Source: Cichorium intybus (taxonomy: Eukaryota; Streptophyta; Magnoliopsida; Asterales; Asteraceae). From it: DNA of 64,000 nt. Position numbers and translations under genes: made by a program. Positions 1 to 13,666 of this stretch are shown here, in pieces (position 1 is the stretch's first letter; each line of letters begins with the position of its first letter). The notes under the pieces are model-generated. The model had not been told where the DNA came from. It worked only from the letters and a program-made list of their open reading frames with translations, and did not search any database. The DNA is taken from NCBI GenBank assembly GCA_023525715.1, contig CM042014.1, forward strand, positions 24,460,904 to 24,524,903. Direction: 5' to 3'.

Positions 1-4
1 CATT

Positions 5-169
5 AACATTGTAATTATAGGCCAATGGCCTTTTGGCCAAGTGGTAAAAGCGTCATCATTCTTTTATGAGGTTGAATGTTCAAGTCTCGCAAGAGGCATA
101 TGTGGAACTATGAATAGTTAGGAGTATGATAAATTTACCGTTCAAAAAAAAACATTGTAATTATAGGCC
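5..169 (+). mobile_element. tRNA-derived SINE with 19-bp target duplications
   Basis: A short element at about 24-150 starts with a tRNA-like head: an A-box-like stretch (GGCCAAGTGGTAAAAGCG, about 35-52) and a B-box-like stretch (TGTTCAAGTCTCG, about 78-90). It ends in TTTACCGTTC plus an A-run (136-150). It is flanked by the perfect direct repeat AACATTGTAATTATAGGCC at 5-23 and 151-169, the mark of LINE-assisted insertion. The boxes and tail agree on plus orientation. It is not a functional tRNA gene, because no cloverleaf acceptor stem closes around the boxes. Confidence 0.85.
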
Positions 170-592
170 TACGAACACGTGAGGGTCATTTTCCAAGAAA
201 ATACACTCATTCACCATTTGCAATATTCATTAAATTCAAGATTCATTTTTATGTCCAATTTCAGCATGAGATTACGATGAATTGTACAGGTGAATTCACG
301 ATTCATGTTAAATTTTAAAGTATTTATGAAAATCATGCAACCAGTTTTGATACTTATCTCCATCTTTTGCTTCTCAACAAATATGTCAATAGAAATAGTC
401 AGATGATGATGATGATGACAATGATATAAGGATGAGCAATAATACCGAAAATCCCGCGTCCCCCCCCCCCCCCCGACCCAATACCAAACCGGTACCGGTA
501 CCATCTTTGTATTCTCAGTACTCAGTATTTTGGTACTCGGTACCATCAAACTTCGGTAAATACCATAGATGAGTTGGAACTCCTATTGTTTG

Positions 593-1388
593 TGGGAATG
601 TGTATGGGGTTGCCCAGTTCAGTTATTGGCCACAATTGAATCATGACCAGTCAATCGACTAATGTAATTCGGTAGCCATTGAGTATAAGTTAGTAATGGT
701 TTCCGTTATTGGTTTTAGTCGGTTAATGATTTTGGTTATAAGCTAATATTGGTTAACCATAATACTCTAAATGACATACAAACAAAGAAAGTATGTTGTT
801 ATAAAAAATGAAAAACATAGAGTATATTGATATAAAAAGTGAGAATTAGATGAAGGTTGCTATAAAGAGTAAAAAGGAAAAAGTTTGTTTTACTCCTAGT
901 CATGTCCCGCTACACAATCCACGAGTGCCATCATCAACATACTCCCAACTAGCAACTTCATTTGTTATTTTCGTATTTTTTATTGTTGTCGCTGCTAACA
1001 TTTTTGGAGATACATTATAACATATGCAACATATTTTGGTGATAGATGGTCGAGCTTCCTAATAATTAGCAATATACGCACCAAATTAACATGGTCATAA
1101 TGAACTCTGATAATTGTTATATTGTATTTGGAGTTTTTATAATTTTTATAAGTTTTTAAATAGGGCTTGGACTTTTTTTATTTATCTATACTTTATAATT
1201 TATATATAATTAAATATAAGGCTATCAGTTCAGTTCCTAATGGGTCGGTTTCCCTATAAAACCATAATCGAACCATCACTTATCAGTTAACAAAAAGTAA
1301 AAGTTGAATCATCAATTTTAAAATGGTTCGATTATTATGGTTCAATTTAATCGGTTAATTTGGTTTTTCGGGCTTATGCTCACCCCTA
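593..1388. mobile_element. hAT-like non-autonomous element nested in the outer element
   Basis: The perfect 8-bp direct repeat ATTGTTTG occurs at 585-592 and 1389-1396. The right end reads TAGGGGTGAGCATAAG on the minus strand, a typical plant hAT terminus; the left end TGGGAATGTGTATGGGG is a diverged version. The 796-bp interior is built of GGTTAA/CGGTT-type repeats and has no coding potential. Confidence 0.6.
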
Positions 1389-1547
1389 ATTGTTTGTGCT
1401 TTCTATCATGTGGGTTCATTTCTACCATTCCTTCGTGTTTCTTAAGTTACCTTCCGATCGAGTAACATCATCATATGGGATTGTGTTTATCTTGTATTTA
1501 TCTCCTTTTATGATTATAAGTATCACATAGATGTATATGTGGGTGTG

Positions 1548-1699
<152 letters not shown>

Positions 1700-2473
1700 T
1701 TAGTTCCTCATTTGTATTTGGTAACTAAAACGAGGTTTAAAGATTACACTTAGGTCATATTTCACTTACTCTCAATCAAGATTTAATTAATACAAAACAA
1801 AGTTTGTTTCCAAGGTCAATCATATTAAGTTTTAACCTCAAAATGATGATATAAAATCTCCAAATTTCCAATAAACATTCCATTGACTACATAATCTTTG
1901 AAAATAACTACAACGAGGAAAAATGTAGATTTATAATCCATACCAAAATGTATATCAATTTCCAATTGGGAGGTACAAAGTTTGACTTATTGAGTAAAAA
2001 TGAACTTTTTCTTGACATTGTGGTGTGTAACTCCTAATTGCCCCTTCTAATATATGATAAACAGTTTCTTTCACCAAACATATTTGAGCATAAGACCAAA
2101 ATCAACCACATAAGGTCATTACTACAAAACTAAGCGTCTATTTTTAGTTAAATCTTTCACATATATACAAAGACCGAAGAAAAATAACAAGTAACGGGTA
2201 AGCGGTGTGTGTGCCCTATACATGCAAAAAGTTAGATTAAAATGGACACATTGATGCTATTATTTATAGTTTACCCAAGGAAAGTAGATTGCTATAAAAT
2301 GACGTTAAAATGAAAGTATATTGTTATAAAATGACATTAAAATGTTTGGCTCGATACTAGTACTGAATACCCGGTACCGGTACCATATATTTATGTTTGG
2401 TTTGGTACTCGGTTCTGATTTTTCATATAATTCAGTACTCGGTATTTTCGGTGCAATACATTGCTCACACCTA

Positions 2474-5056
2474 CAGTGATATTCTAGATATCATAAAGTA
2501 TATCAAAGTAAATTGTTTAAAATATCTAAACTTTCAATAATGTAGACATACATGATGGTTGTCTCTTTTCACGAGTTATACATGATCAGATTAGCTGGTT
2601 ATATACATATTTGCATTTCATAAGACGTATGTGTAAGCGCATAACTTTAAGTGTGACATGTATCCCACATTCGAAAAATCCATACTTAGTCACCCTGTGA
2701 GGTTAAGACTAGGTTAACCTTAATCCTTTTATTGTCCTTCCTTGAGTACCAAACATATCCATATTTCCAACAACACACATTTAATATCGTCATAATCCAA
2801 GAATGCTAAAACTAGCACCATATACATTCATTTCCAATACATTGCTTTAGCCATGCTCCCTTTTTATAACACTCTTAAATTGTGTCTAGTTTTTAATTCA
2901 CCAAGATCAATATCTTGTCATACTTTTAATTATATAGCTTGTATACTTAACCAAGTATACTTCCCAACTTCCATATATTATTATTCAATTTTGTAACATC
3001 CCATTTTTTATCATAGAGAGTTAGCATAAGTAAGTGACATTAATAATACATGTCAAACAGAAACAAAGTCCACATGTTATAATATTTCCATCCTTATGTT
3101 CCAATATTGGGGGAGGGGGGTTTACAAAAACATCAAAACCACAGTAAAACACTATTATACAAAAGGTTAACTAAGTTCAAAATACTTTAACTAGTGTTTC
3201 ACTCGTTGTTAATCCCCGGATCATCATCCATATTTATTGTAAGCATCCTAATCAAGGATTAAGTCTATCTACTTTAATCGACACATGTAACTCATATCAT
3301 AAAAACATAATACACATGACAACAAGGTCTCACGAGTACATGAGTTTTAGACACAAAATAAGTATTTTCCATATCATTTATACTTTTGCAATCCCTTTCC
3401 AATAATTTTTATTTTAAAACGTTTTACGTTTCAAAATCATTACTTTTCAAACATTTGTATTAAAAAGCAATTCCTTTAAAATCGTTTAGCAAATCTATAT
3501 CATTTGCCAAGTTTACCATTTCATAGAATGTTTGGTAAACAATATCTTTAATATTAATTCCAATACATATGTAATGTATGAGCCCAAGCACAATGAAATG
3601 CAAGGAACCAATCAATATCGATTTTGTGCTACCAAATAGACACTAATGCACCTTAAGGGGAGAACTTTTCATCCCTCAATCTAGTACTTCGCTCTTAAGA
3701 TCGCCACCTTGTTTTGGAGCCTTTTCCCAAGGCATGTTCCCTTGTTTTGGAATGTGTTCCATTTAGGAACTAGTTAACTAAGTTGTGAATGGAGGTGTCA
3801 TCTCAATAGTGACTTAAAAAGCGTCTATACAAATAATATGATTCGTGGTCATGCAATTCTTACACTATGATGCACAATACAAGCATCTTTTTCTTTTTCC
3901 AACACCATTTATACATACACAAATGCCATACATCTCATTAATCTTTATTTTTTATTTACAAAAAAACATAAATTCTTTGACAATATCGATATATTAGTAC
4001 CATGTTGCATTCACATGTAAAATAACAAGTTACTTTTGTTAAAATATATTCATATGCAAGTTAAAAAAGCTATTCACAAGCCAATACATGTAGTTTATTA
4101 TTTATTCACATGTGAGTAAAATTGGAATAATTTCTATTTTGAATATTTAATAAAAAAGTATTCACAAGTAAATTGTTTCTTTTTATGTTTGTAAATTTAT
4201 ATTTAATAATTTTTATTTCCATGTAAAGTTATAGAATAAAATAACATAATTACTTCTGTTACATTCATGTAGATTATAAAATTATTAGTCATATATGAGT
4301 TAATTTAAAATAAAAAGCACCATAAGCGAAAATATGTATTTGATGTTTTATTCATACATGAATAAATTCCTAATGCTCTTTATTGAAAACCTATGGATTG
4401 ATATACTTGATGGGAGACTTAAAAGTATATGTGTATCAATAAATTAACAAGAAGAAAATTATGTAAATATTGTATGCATAATTACATTGAATTTCAACAA
4501 CCTACCATACGTTATAACAATTAATAACTATACCCATGTGGATAAACGATATATTTCAATTATCCTTTTATGTTAATTTGCTGTCTGGGTACACAAAACT
4601 TACATTCATTTGTATAGTTAGGTTATATTCACATGTAAATGAAGATACACATCTAATATCCTTTTATTTCAAATGATGTATTTATGATTATAATGATAAA
4701 ATAATTATAACATGTCATATTTGAATATAGATGAAATCAACAAACGTACCACTAGTCAACATGGGTACGTGATGTTTTATGCACATGAAAATAGTTGAAA
4801 ATACGTTTAAGTATGAAAATTTTGTCAAGAGTATATACATCCTTATCTTTTAACATTGACACATACAAATTTCAACTAACCATGCGATTGTTTGAACAAT
4901 ACGTTTTAGATTGACAAATAAAAACATCATATGCTACCCCCATCAAATACTTTGCAATCTTTCATGTTATATGTTTGATACTTATCGACTTTATTGGCAG
5001 TTTCATTCATATTTAGATAGACAAAATTTTGTAGCATAAAAAATCATAGATTAGAT

Positions 5057-5061
<5 letters not shown>
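2474..5061. other. Gene-free AT-rich stretch with possible LTR fragment
   Basis: No gene is visible. A TGTAACATCCCA string at about 2993 looks like the start of a Ty3/Gypsy LTR. The less AT-rich stretch to about 3960 could be an old LTR remnant, but I find no matching end or target duplication. The 4000-5060 part is very AT-rich and featureless. Confidence 0.3.

Positions 5062-5089
<28 letters not shown>
5062..5089. repeat. (GT)14 microsatellite
   Basis: A GT dinucleotide run about 100 bp downstream of the SKL1 stop codon. Confidence 0.95.
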
Positions 5090-5188
5090 ACACTAAAGTT
5101 ATATGCTTTAAACAAATGGAATAGACAATAAATAAACATGGGTACATGCTTAAATTAAATTGTAGTCATCACCACAAACACAACAACT

Positions 5189-7295
5189 TTAAAATGGTCT
5201 GGCAGCATCTTCCATCATCTTCTTCACTCTCATAAGTTTTTCCATCTCCTTAAGCACCTACAAAAACACCAAGAAGAAAAGAAGAATAAAGTCACTATAC
5301 ATCATTTTCAGTTTCTTCATTAGTAATTATGGTTTCACCTCCATTCCCATGTCTTCAGCACTAACAGACTCCACATCTTCATAACCCAAACCACCAGCAA
5401 TTTCTGCTAACATAAACAAACTTTAAAATCTCCATAAACCAACTAATAACACCTCCACATTATAATTTAAAAACGAGTTTTGTGGTTACATACTTTGGAG
5501 TGAAATTGTTACATCTGCTATTGCGTATCCTTCTTGCATTTCTTTGTATAGCGCGGTTAGCTGATTTAACACCTGCTTATCGTTCATACAAAGGTTAAAT
5601 TTGTCATTTTGTTATGAAGAATCAGGTTAAATTTGAGGCATACCTCTGAATGAGATGTAGAAGGTGAAATATTTGATCCAAAAAGTCGAACCTGATCTTC
5701 AACTATTTCCTTGGCTACCATTTCTAAGGGAACATCCAACCAGATTGAAATACCATGTCTCAAAAGTGACCTGTAAGATTCTTTGGTATATCATGGAAGA
5801 AAACAAAAATTCAAATTTGGAGAATTTAACTTTTTAGCATCGAAAGAAATACATACAAATTGGTTGAGCTTTGAACAGCACCATCTCCAGCAGAAACAAC
5901 CAGGCGTCCCATTGATGATAATTGTCTTAACACTTCAGTCTGTAAGTTGTTCATTTCATTCCATTCCATTCCATCAGACAAAACAAACAGTTTTAATTTT
6001 TTGATTCCAATGTAATGAACCATTCCATTCCTGTGAATGACAGAAATCAGTCAAATCACCTCTGATTCACGGAATCCGACTTTGTCCATGTCTAGAAGTT
6101 GTTTTGCTGCAGCTTCGCCACCAGCAGCTTCCATAACAAGATTATCGCTGCATTCAAGCTACCATGTCTTTAAAAATAATCACTCTTGTTTTTAAATCAA
6201 AATTTGAGGGAAAAAAAAGTTACCTGTCAAAATAATAATACCGGAGTGCATCTGCAAGAATATTGCCCACTCTTGTTTTCATTGTGCTGTTTATGCCTGG
6301 TAATTTAAAAAAAAAATAAAATAAGGAGATGTTTTTTAGTTTTTACTATATATAAGGATTTCAGAAAAATGGTAGGAGATTAAACTTACCAACAAGATAT
6401 ATGGATGTTCCTTTTAATCCAGGGGATACAACCATTGCCTTCTTCTGAATATACAATATAGAAACTCAATAGTAACAATAATACGTATAAACAAAAAGAC
6501 TTTGAATAACGTTATCTTTTTCTCTCATATTTTTGTCATTTTCTATCACAATGATAGAAAGATGCAGACTAATCCTCAGTGCTTAGTTGTAATCATTCGT
6601 TTTGAAGAAAATTTCATGTGGGAGAGGGAAATCACCTTAATAGCTAACATGGGATCAATCTCAACAGTCTGAACTGCAGAACCTTCAGTATAAGAAGATG
6701 TTAGGGGTAGAATAAAATACGGCTTACAGGTTGATGATAATTCATAGATCTCAGCTAACTTTTTGTTGTGTGTAAAAGAGTTCTAGAAGCTAAGGAAACA
6801 TCAAAGAGGTAAACCCCCTTTGCAAATATAAAAAATTATTCTTCTTTAAACAAGAGCCCCGGTTAGCATAAACTTTTGTAAACCAGTGAGTCGCAGTAAC
6901 CTTTATATTTACCAAATTCGGAGGGTGGAATGTAAAAGATCAAGTATAACTCAAAGGAGGGAATTCAATCAAACAGATGGCGTGCAAAGCAGCCGGTAGT
7001 ACTGGTATCTAATACAGATAAAAGATAACTATACAAGAGCGCATATACACCCAATTGACAAGTGTTGAAGGAGTGTTCAGTCACCTGTAACAGTATCGTC
7101 GAGTAGGGAGCAGGAGGCTGTCAGGAGTTTGCGAGGGTTGTTGAGTGAAAGAGGGGTAGTGTTAATGGAGGTCAGAGGGAGTGAGGGGAGAGAAGAAATT
7201 CTGTTGCGAACCGGAATAGAGGAAGAATGGAAGGGTTTTAGGAAAAGAAGGTCGCAGCAACCGACCTGTGCTTGAATTATCTCCATTGTTGTCAC
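5189..7295 (-). CDS. SKL1: Shikimate kinase-like protein 1 (SKL1), plastid
   Basis: Ten exons join in phase: 7295-7085, 6682-6636, 6444-6390, 6296-6224, 6147-6060, 5939-5857, 5770-5644, 5572-5494, 5403-5339, 5257-5189, giving about 298 residues. Residues 1-60 are rich in Ser, Leu and Pro, as in a chloroplast transit peptide. The body has the shikimate kinase fold, but the P-loop reads GINSTMKT where active kinases have the GxxGxGKT pattern, and the shikimate-binding GGG is GDG (SAGDGAV). This is the pattern of Arabidopsis SKL1, which has lost kinase activity and is needed for chloroplast development. The C-terminus ends RVKKMMEDAARPF, as in that family. A second Met at residue 4 is an alternative start. 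The BAR-domain gene lies upstream in the same orientation. Confidence 0.92.
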
Positions 7296-9020
7296 CTACA
7301 ATCCAAGGATTTGATCCCAGTAGTTTCAGCTTTGGCTTTGGTCCAATCCTCTTTTCTTTCAAATTCAATCCAAAGCTAAAAAATCATACCCCTCCGACAA
7401 AAAGAAATCTTCTGAAAAGGGAAACTATCAGACTAGTTTATTTATTAATAACTTGGTGTACTGACATCTAACAACTAACTAGCAAAAGCTATAGCTATTA
7501 TAATATAGTAGAAAATCATCTAAACCTCAAAAATTGTTTTTTGACGGATAATAACGCAGGACTTTGGGAATGACGGAATGGAGACTACAACAAAACTCAC
7601 ATATATTGACCCGAATTTGAGTGTGTTATTCTCCAAACCTCATGTTATTGCAAACTTCTATTTTTTTTTTAACTGTAAAACACTAAAACGGCAATTTACC
7701 TATAATTTGTTTAACATTATGCAATCAATTAGAAATAAATTGGTATTTTCTTTTGAAAATATCCAAAATAAATTGTTGTTTTTAATAATTAGCTGCCTAG
7801 AGTTGAAGAAATCAAAAGTATGTTGTTATTTTAAAAGAAAAGTAAATTACCTTGTAAAAAGATTACAATAATTGAACTTAAACAAGTTTTTGATGCAATT
7901 TTCCTATGTAATTAGTATTACTTTTATTATTGTTACCACAAGTTTGTCCTTCGTTGTTTTTTTAATGGTTAATGTCATTAAATAACAACAAATTTTTTTA
8001 ATGGTTAATGTCATTAAATAACAACAAATTGTCACGACAATAAACTTGTTTTACTTCCAATAGGCCTATCATATTACAAAATCTAAACTGAAGGGGTAAA
8101 CCTATCATGTCTTACATGGAATATGAAATTAAAATTTTTTAATAGAATTTCCAAATTGGCCATCATTGTATTATACTCTCCTATATGAAATCCCATTACA
8201 GCCCTTCGTTTTTCGCAAGGACGGCAAAAGATAGAACAATTGACACGTTTAGGGATTTTGATGAATTAATGTAAGTTCATAAACCTTAACGCTCCTATCT
8301 GTACTTGAAGGCCCTTTTTCATCTCTTTCTTTTCTTTTTGTATTTTACCGCACTATGGACATTTTCATGTAGTCTTAAAAATTGAATATTTCGTCTTTCC
8401 TTTTTGCTTCACAATCTAGGTATTCATGAAGTGGGTGTAAACTATCAAGGAGTATTTCTTCAACACCTACTTATGTTGATAGGATTGTAAGATTGTTATC
8501 AACTCTTGCATGTACGAATTTCCATGAATGTCCTTTTCCCTCGAAGATTAACATGAGAAGGTGCATTTAACACTACCTTCATTCATTAATTTTATCCACA
8601 TTAACTTACGTTTGCGACATCATCTTAATGATCAAAAAATATACACATCAGCGATTAGAACCGTTTGAGGTAAAGCAACCAGCAAAAAACATTGATTTAG
8701 CAAAGTCCAAACTTCTAGAAATGGCTTCCACGAAAAAAACATCAAGAAAACAAGTACAAGGGTTTCTTGACATTAGCCCTGGGAAATCTCGAGTTTAATG
8801 AGCACATACGGTATAAATCTTAATCACAAGAAGGTAGACATGCAAAAATTAAATTCGATTTAGGAAGAAAATCCAGAGATGTCTATTATGTGAAAAACAC
8901 AAGAAATGGCGTATATTTACAGACCTGTCCCCCAAAAACCAAGATAACTGAAAAAACTCTATAAAATCACCATTCAACCTAAGAAAACCTATGTTCAAGT
9001 GAAACAGAAATCAGCTCCCA
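7296..9020. other. Intergenic DNA between SKL1 and the BAR gene
   Basis: It holds the SKL1 promoter side (about 7300-8000) and probably the 3' UTR end of the BAR gene (below 9021). No other gene is supported. A 36-bp tandem duplication lies at 7957-8028. Confidence 0.6.
7957..8028. repeat. 36-bp tandem duplication
   Basis: Two adjacent near-identical copies of a unit containing TTAATGGTTAATGTCATTAA and ending in ATAACAACAAA, with a period of 36 bp. Confidence 0.9.
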
Positions 9021-9021
9021 C

Positions 9022-9842
9022 CTGCAACAAACCATTAGCTAATCAAAACGAAATAAAAAAATGTTATTCTTAAGTTTGCAATAATACAAACGGACGTCCA
9101 CTTGGACATAGTTTTTTATAGGGATAATGAACTTTGCTCTGTGTACACATTTAGTTGCTGAAGTTCTTTTTTTTACATGATTTACCATTAAACTTGTTTA
9201 TTGTGGTAAAAAAAATACCAATATGACCGGTTACGTAGGTTTTTGCTGATTTGGCAACCTACGTAGCTTGTGACTGACTTGATAGGGTAAGATACTATGC
9301 TCATTGTATAGATTTAGTCACTAAACTATTTTTTATAAACGATTTACCACTACACTCTTTTCAGTTGTTCAAAAAAAGTTGAAAAAATGTATGTATTGTA
9401 TATATGTAAAAAAGTATGTATCTATAATTCTATATGTAAAAAAGTTGAAATTTACATTAAAAACATATGTATATGAAAAAAGTTGAAAGCTAAGTTATAA
9501 AAAAAGTTGTAAACAAGTTATAGAAGTCGTAAAAAAACTTCAAAAAAGTTGAAAACTTGAGCTGAAAAAAGTTTAATGGTAAACCGTGTATAAAAAATAG
9601 TTTTGTGACTAAATGTGTCGAATGAGCATGGTACCTTACCCTATCAAGTCATTGACAACCCATGTAGGATGCCAAATCAGCAAAAACCTACAATATATTG
9701 ATATTTTTTGAACACACTAAACAAGTTCAATGGTAAATAACGTAAAAAAAAAAAAAAAAACTTGAGTGACTAAACGTGTCCGTGGAGCGAAGTTCATAAT
9801 CCCTTTTTCTATATAAGTAGCAAAAATAGGATATCGAAATAC
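9022..9842 (-). other. Probable 3' UTR intron of the BAR-domain gene
   Basis: The stop codon of the BAR gene (9844-9846) is followed at once by a good donor, TAAG|GTATTTC. A strong acceptor TTGTTGCAG|GTGGGAGC lies at 9021/9022 on the same strand. This predicts an 821-bp intron after the stop codon, most of it filled by a foldback transposon. Splicing is inferred, not shown. Confidence 0.5.
9121..9803. mobile_element. MULE-like foldback element, 683 bp
   Basis: The left end GGGATAATGAACTTTGCTC and the right end, read in reverse as GGGATTATGAACTTCGCTC, begin inverted repeats of about 240 bp that cover most of the element. They include shared blocks around AGGTTTTTGCTGATTTGGC and TGATAGGGTAAG. 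There is no coding capacity. The flanks (TTTTTTATA and TTTTTCTATA) resemble an imperfect target duplication. It begins 40 bp past the BAR gene stop codon. Confidence 0.7.
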
Positions 9843-9843
9843 C

Positions 9844-12793
9844 TTAGGTGTGGCCTCTAGACTTGATATTGGAAAGCAAAATGGGTGTGAGTGGAGGAGA
9901 TGAGACGTGTTCTGTCCTCCTACCTATTCTTTGTGGGGACTCCATAGCACTAGGGTTGCTAGAGTGAATCGAGAAACTTCTAGGAACAACTAGTGGAGGC
10001 GGTGGAAGAGGAGACGCACTGGGCGGAGATCTCTCTGGATTTTTCAAAACCAAAGGGCCCGAATATCCGGTGACACCGCCAGCTGACTTGGAGAGAGGTA
10101 AACACCCGGAAGGAGGCCTAGGAAGCGCATGAAGCTCACTAATTCTGGGTGAAGAAAGAGGCTGAGGTGAAACACTACGAGGAAGTTCAGTAGACGAAAT
10201 TGGACCACTAGCGGATGAAATCCTCCCGGAAAAACCCTTCGTTGGCAGCAATGGACCAGAGTACGCTTGTCTTTTCGCTACTTTACTATCAAATCCACTC
10301 CGTGAGTGTGAAGGAGCAGGAGCAGGCAAGTGGATAATGGAAGTGACGTTGCTAATACCGTCTTTTATTGTGGATTTGGGAGTAGATGCGGATGTGTTAT
10401 CATTACCAGGATCTCTTTCATGTATCTCATGATGATTTGTTAGCGTTTGTTGTGACTTGCTGAATGGATTGCTCTGAGGAATAGATGCGACAGGTGTTCT
10501 TGGAGGAGGTAGCACATAAGAGTGGCGGGGTTGTGTTTCCTTAGGTTTCTCATATGAATCGACTTTTTCTGGGAATAATGGGGCAGAGTAACTGCTCCCC
10601 CGAGCTTGCCTACCAAATATCTGATGATCCCCTTGATGTTTGTAATTATTTATCTGCATAATGAAATTGTAAATGATATCTTAGAAGACACGTTATGTAA
10701 ATTTTAACAATGAAAATGAATATGCACCGTTGCATACCTGTCGATCTTCTAAAGTTGGAACTTGAAGATGCGGCCAGTCTACCTGCAATATGAGATTCGG
10801 GGTTATTTTCTAATTTTAATAGAAATAACAAAATATCTAACAATGCCTAATGTAGGCGAAAGATCATTACTACTTATAAGCGTTATAAACAAGCATAATG
10901 TGACAAAATATTACCTCCATTGGGTTCGATGATGTGGCAAAATTATCAACCCCTTGCTTCTTTAGACCATAATCAAAACTCAATTCCCCATCATCAATCC
11001 TCTCAAAGCTGCCCATGCCCTCATCTTCTACACCGTTCAAATCATCAAATCCAGTAAGTTGGCAATCGATCCGATGCTTCTCTGCAACAGTTCTTATGAA
11101 CGGGTCAACTGCTTCAAGAGCCTTAAATCCCTTCCGAAAGAAATTCAACTGCTCCAAAAAAATAAAATTCATCTTCACCACAAAAGAATAATAAAAAATA
11201 ATGACATGCAAACTGATCATATTATGAGAATGACACCTGTGCAGCATGATGGCGAGTAGCCTGTGTCAAAAGACTAAGACATTGTCCCTCCTTGAGTGAT
11301 TTTACCCTAAATGCACATAGTCTAGCCACTTCATTGTAATCATCTTGAGCTTCTTGTAGTTTCTGTGCAACTGAAGTTTCAGCCTTTCCACTTCTCAACT
11401 TCCCCTTCTCTTTGTGTTGTGACATCATATATTCGTACACCCCTCTGTATGCAGTCAACAATTAATAAAGCTCTCATTTCAATGACAAGAAATTTAATGG
11501 AATAATATAATTATATATGTACCTTTTCTCATCACATTGAAGCTTCATCTCCTCCACTTTCCGTAGCTCAGAGAGTAGAGACTCTGATGGATTTGTAATT
11601 GTTACAATCACGTAAGAACGCTGACATATGAAGAGGGATGAGTTACTGATATTATGTATGATAAGAAGAAAATAAAACACCCATAATATTGACAACACTT
11701 ACATAACTATCGGCAAGTTTTTGGAGTTCTGATTGTATATTTCCTAAACTTGATAACACTCTTCCTGCAGAGAGAGAAAAATGTTTGGGGGTGGAATTTA
11801 TCAATCAAGAATCTTGGAGGGGGAAAAAATTAAATATTGAATATCAAAACGGATGAGACTTCTTTATTTGTATTACCGCCTTCACCATCGACATCGCTTG
11901 TTTTCTCCAGCAAACAGGTCCCCATTTCATGTAGTGACTCTGAAAATTCTGAGATACAAACACATTTGAGACTTCTTTATTTGCATTATGAATAAAATAC
12001 AAGTGAGAAGCTTTATAAGGGAATTCATATGTATAGTCAAATAAGGTGTAATGGATCCTGAAATTCATCCCATTGTAGAAAGACTATTATGGGTAAAGAA
12101 CAACAAAGTTGATGGCATTTGTAAGATCTCCTAAGTCCTAACTGGTTGTAATTGTGAGGATATAACTTAGATGCAACAAAAAAACATGTCTTTTGTATAA
12201 CACTGGGCCGCAAAAACACCTACCAAAGATACTATTTGTCATTGCAGCAGCAGCGGATATTAAGCCATCATAGGAGTTTCTGATATCTTGCATATCCTGC
12301 AAAAGAATAAAACTGGTCAATCAATTGACCTTACATTTCAACAAAATTGACACTACAAAATCGGACTACACAGTCCATAATTGGCGTAGATGGAAGAAAC
12401 GTGCCATCATGGGCAGCAAATCTGATCACATTGGGTGGTTGTATGGTGAATATGATCTTTCTTAATCTTCCATCTTTCTACAAAGTGTTCTAGTTGTGGA
12501 ATGGAGAAATTATAATACACTGCCGTCCAAGAGTGTATCTACACTCCATATCCATGAAGAAAAGTATGAGAAACCCTAATCGACCGTCACTTGATTTGTA
12601 CAATAAATTCGAGTATGGATAACCAGAGCCAGCCCACAAAAGTAAATAAACACAAAATAAAATAAAAAATCCCTACCTTTGAAGCCTGAACAAGCTCATC
12701 TAATTGGGCTGACGACTGATGATCTCTCTTCTCCTTGCCATCATTCCTGTGCATCGTTAATTTACGCCCAAACTTCTCCAGTGACGACTTCAT
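9844..12793 (-). CDS. BAR-domain / hydroxyproline-rich family protein
   Basis: Nine exons join in phase: 12793-12677, 12296-12224, 11948-11877, 11764-11703, 11620-11523, 11444-11237, 11148-10915, 10782-10738, 10653-9844, giving about 572 residues. The start is chosen at MKSSLEKFGRKL, which matches the usual start of the family; an upstream Met would add ten unlikely residues. Residues 1 to about 250 form a helical BAR-type dimerisation and membrane-curving region, with the conserved ITNPSESLLSEL and TRHHAAQLNFFRKG blocks. The last exon is a long Ser/Pro-rich disordered tail ending LTPILLSNIKSRGHT. In Arabidopsis the family is annotated as hydroxyproline-rich glycoproteins (At3g26910), although no signal peptide is seen, so a cytosolic membrane-associated role fits better. 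Part of the gene is duplicated at 17.7-18.4 kb. Confidence 0.88.
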
Positions 12794-13235
12794 TTCATAC
12801 AACACTTGCAAACTTAAAAACACTGGTGCTTATACTATACCGACTGAAAAGAAGGTGCAAGAAAATGTAAAAAATTGAGAATTATGTGAGATGATATTTA
12901 TAATTGATTCCGGCAGATTGATCGGCAAGTCTGCGAGCGCGTTTGCTAGGTAAAACAGAAAAATCATCGAAAGGAAGGAGAAATGGTAGAAAAATCGATC
13001 GCGATCGCAATCGCTGTCGCAGTCTAGAAATTCTGACGTTAAGAATCAGGGAAGGTGATTGAAACTTCCTCAAAATCAACTAAAATGGAAGTTGCACAGG
13101 ACTCGGTACTTCCGGCGTTGAACCTTGACCATTTTTGTAGGTTTCATAAAACTCCTGCTTTCCTTATAAGATATTTCAAATCAATTAAACAATTTAAATA
13201 TAAAATATATATTCTAAGATATTACTTATAAAAAA

Positions 13236-13240
<5 letters not shown>

Positions 13241-13323
<83 letters not shown>
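13241..13323. repeat. (TA)n microsatellite
   Basis: About 83 bp of TA dinucleotides upstream of the BAR gene. Confidence 0.97.
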
Positions 13324-13325
<2 letters not shown>

Positions 13326-13666
13326 TGAGGATTTTTTATTTTTTTTATTATTAATAGATTCATATACGTATTTGGATTGAAAATTTACATCTAACTAGTA
13401 ACTACCATAGTCTTTCTATAGATGTATTTATAGTTTTTGAATTATAAGACCTTTTATAAGGTATATTGAAACAAAAAACATGAAACCTTAGCCTTAAATG
13501 ACCTAAGTTATTGGTAAAACAAGCAAAAATCTTGATCAACTGTTTGAAATAGCTAAATAAATGACGTTTGATGATAATTTAGGACCCAAAAGAAGAATAA
13601 ATTGGATGAGGCAAGGCTTAAGAAATTATGATCGTCTTTTTCTTGTTGAGACGTTAATTAGTTATG

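Noticed and set aside
30..105. Possible tRNA gene
   Set aside because: A- and B-box-like segments are present, but there is no acceptor stem, and poly-A plus target duplications show a SINE.
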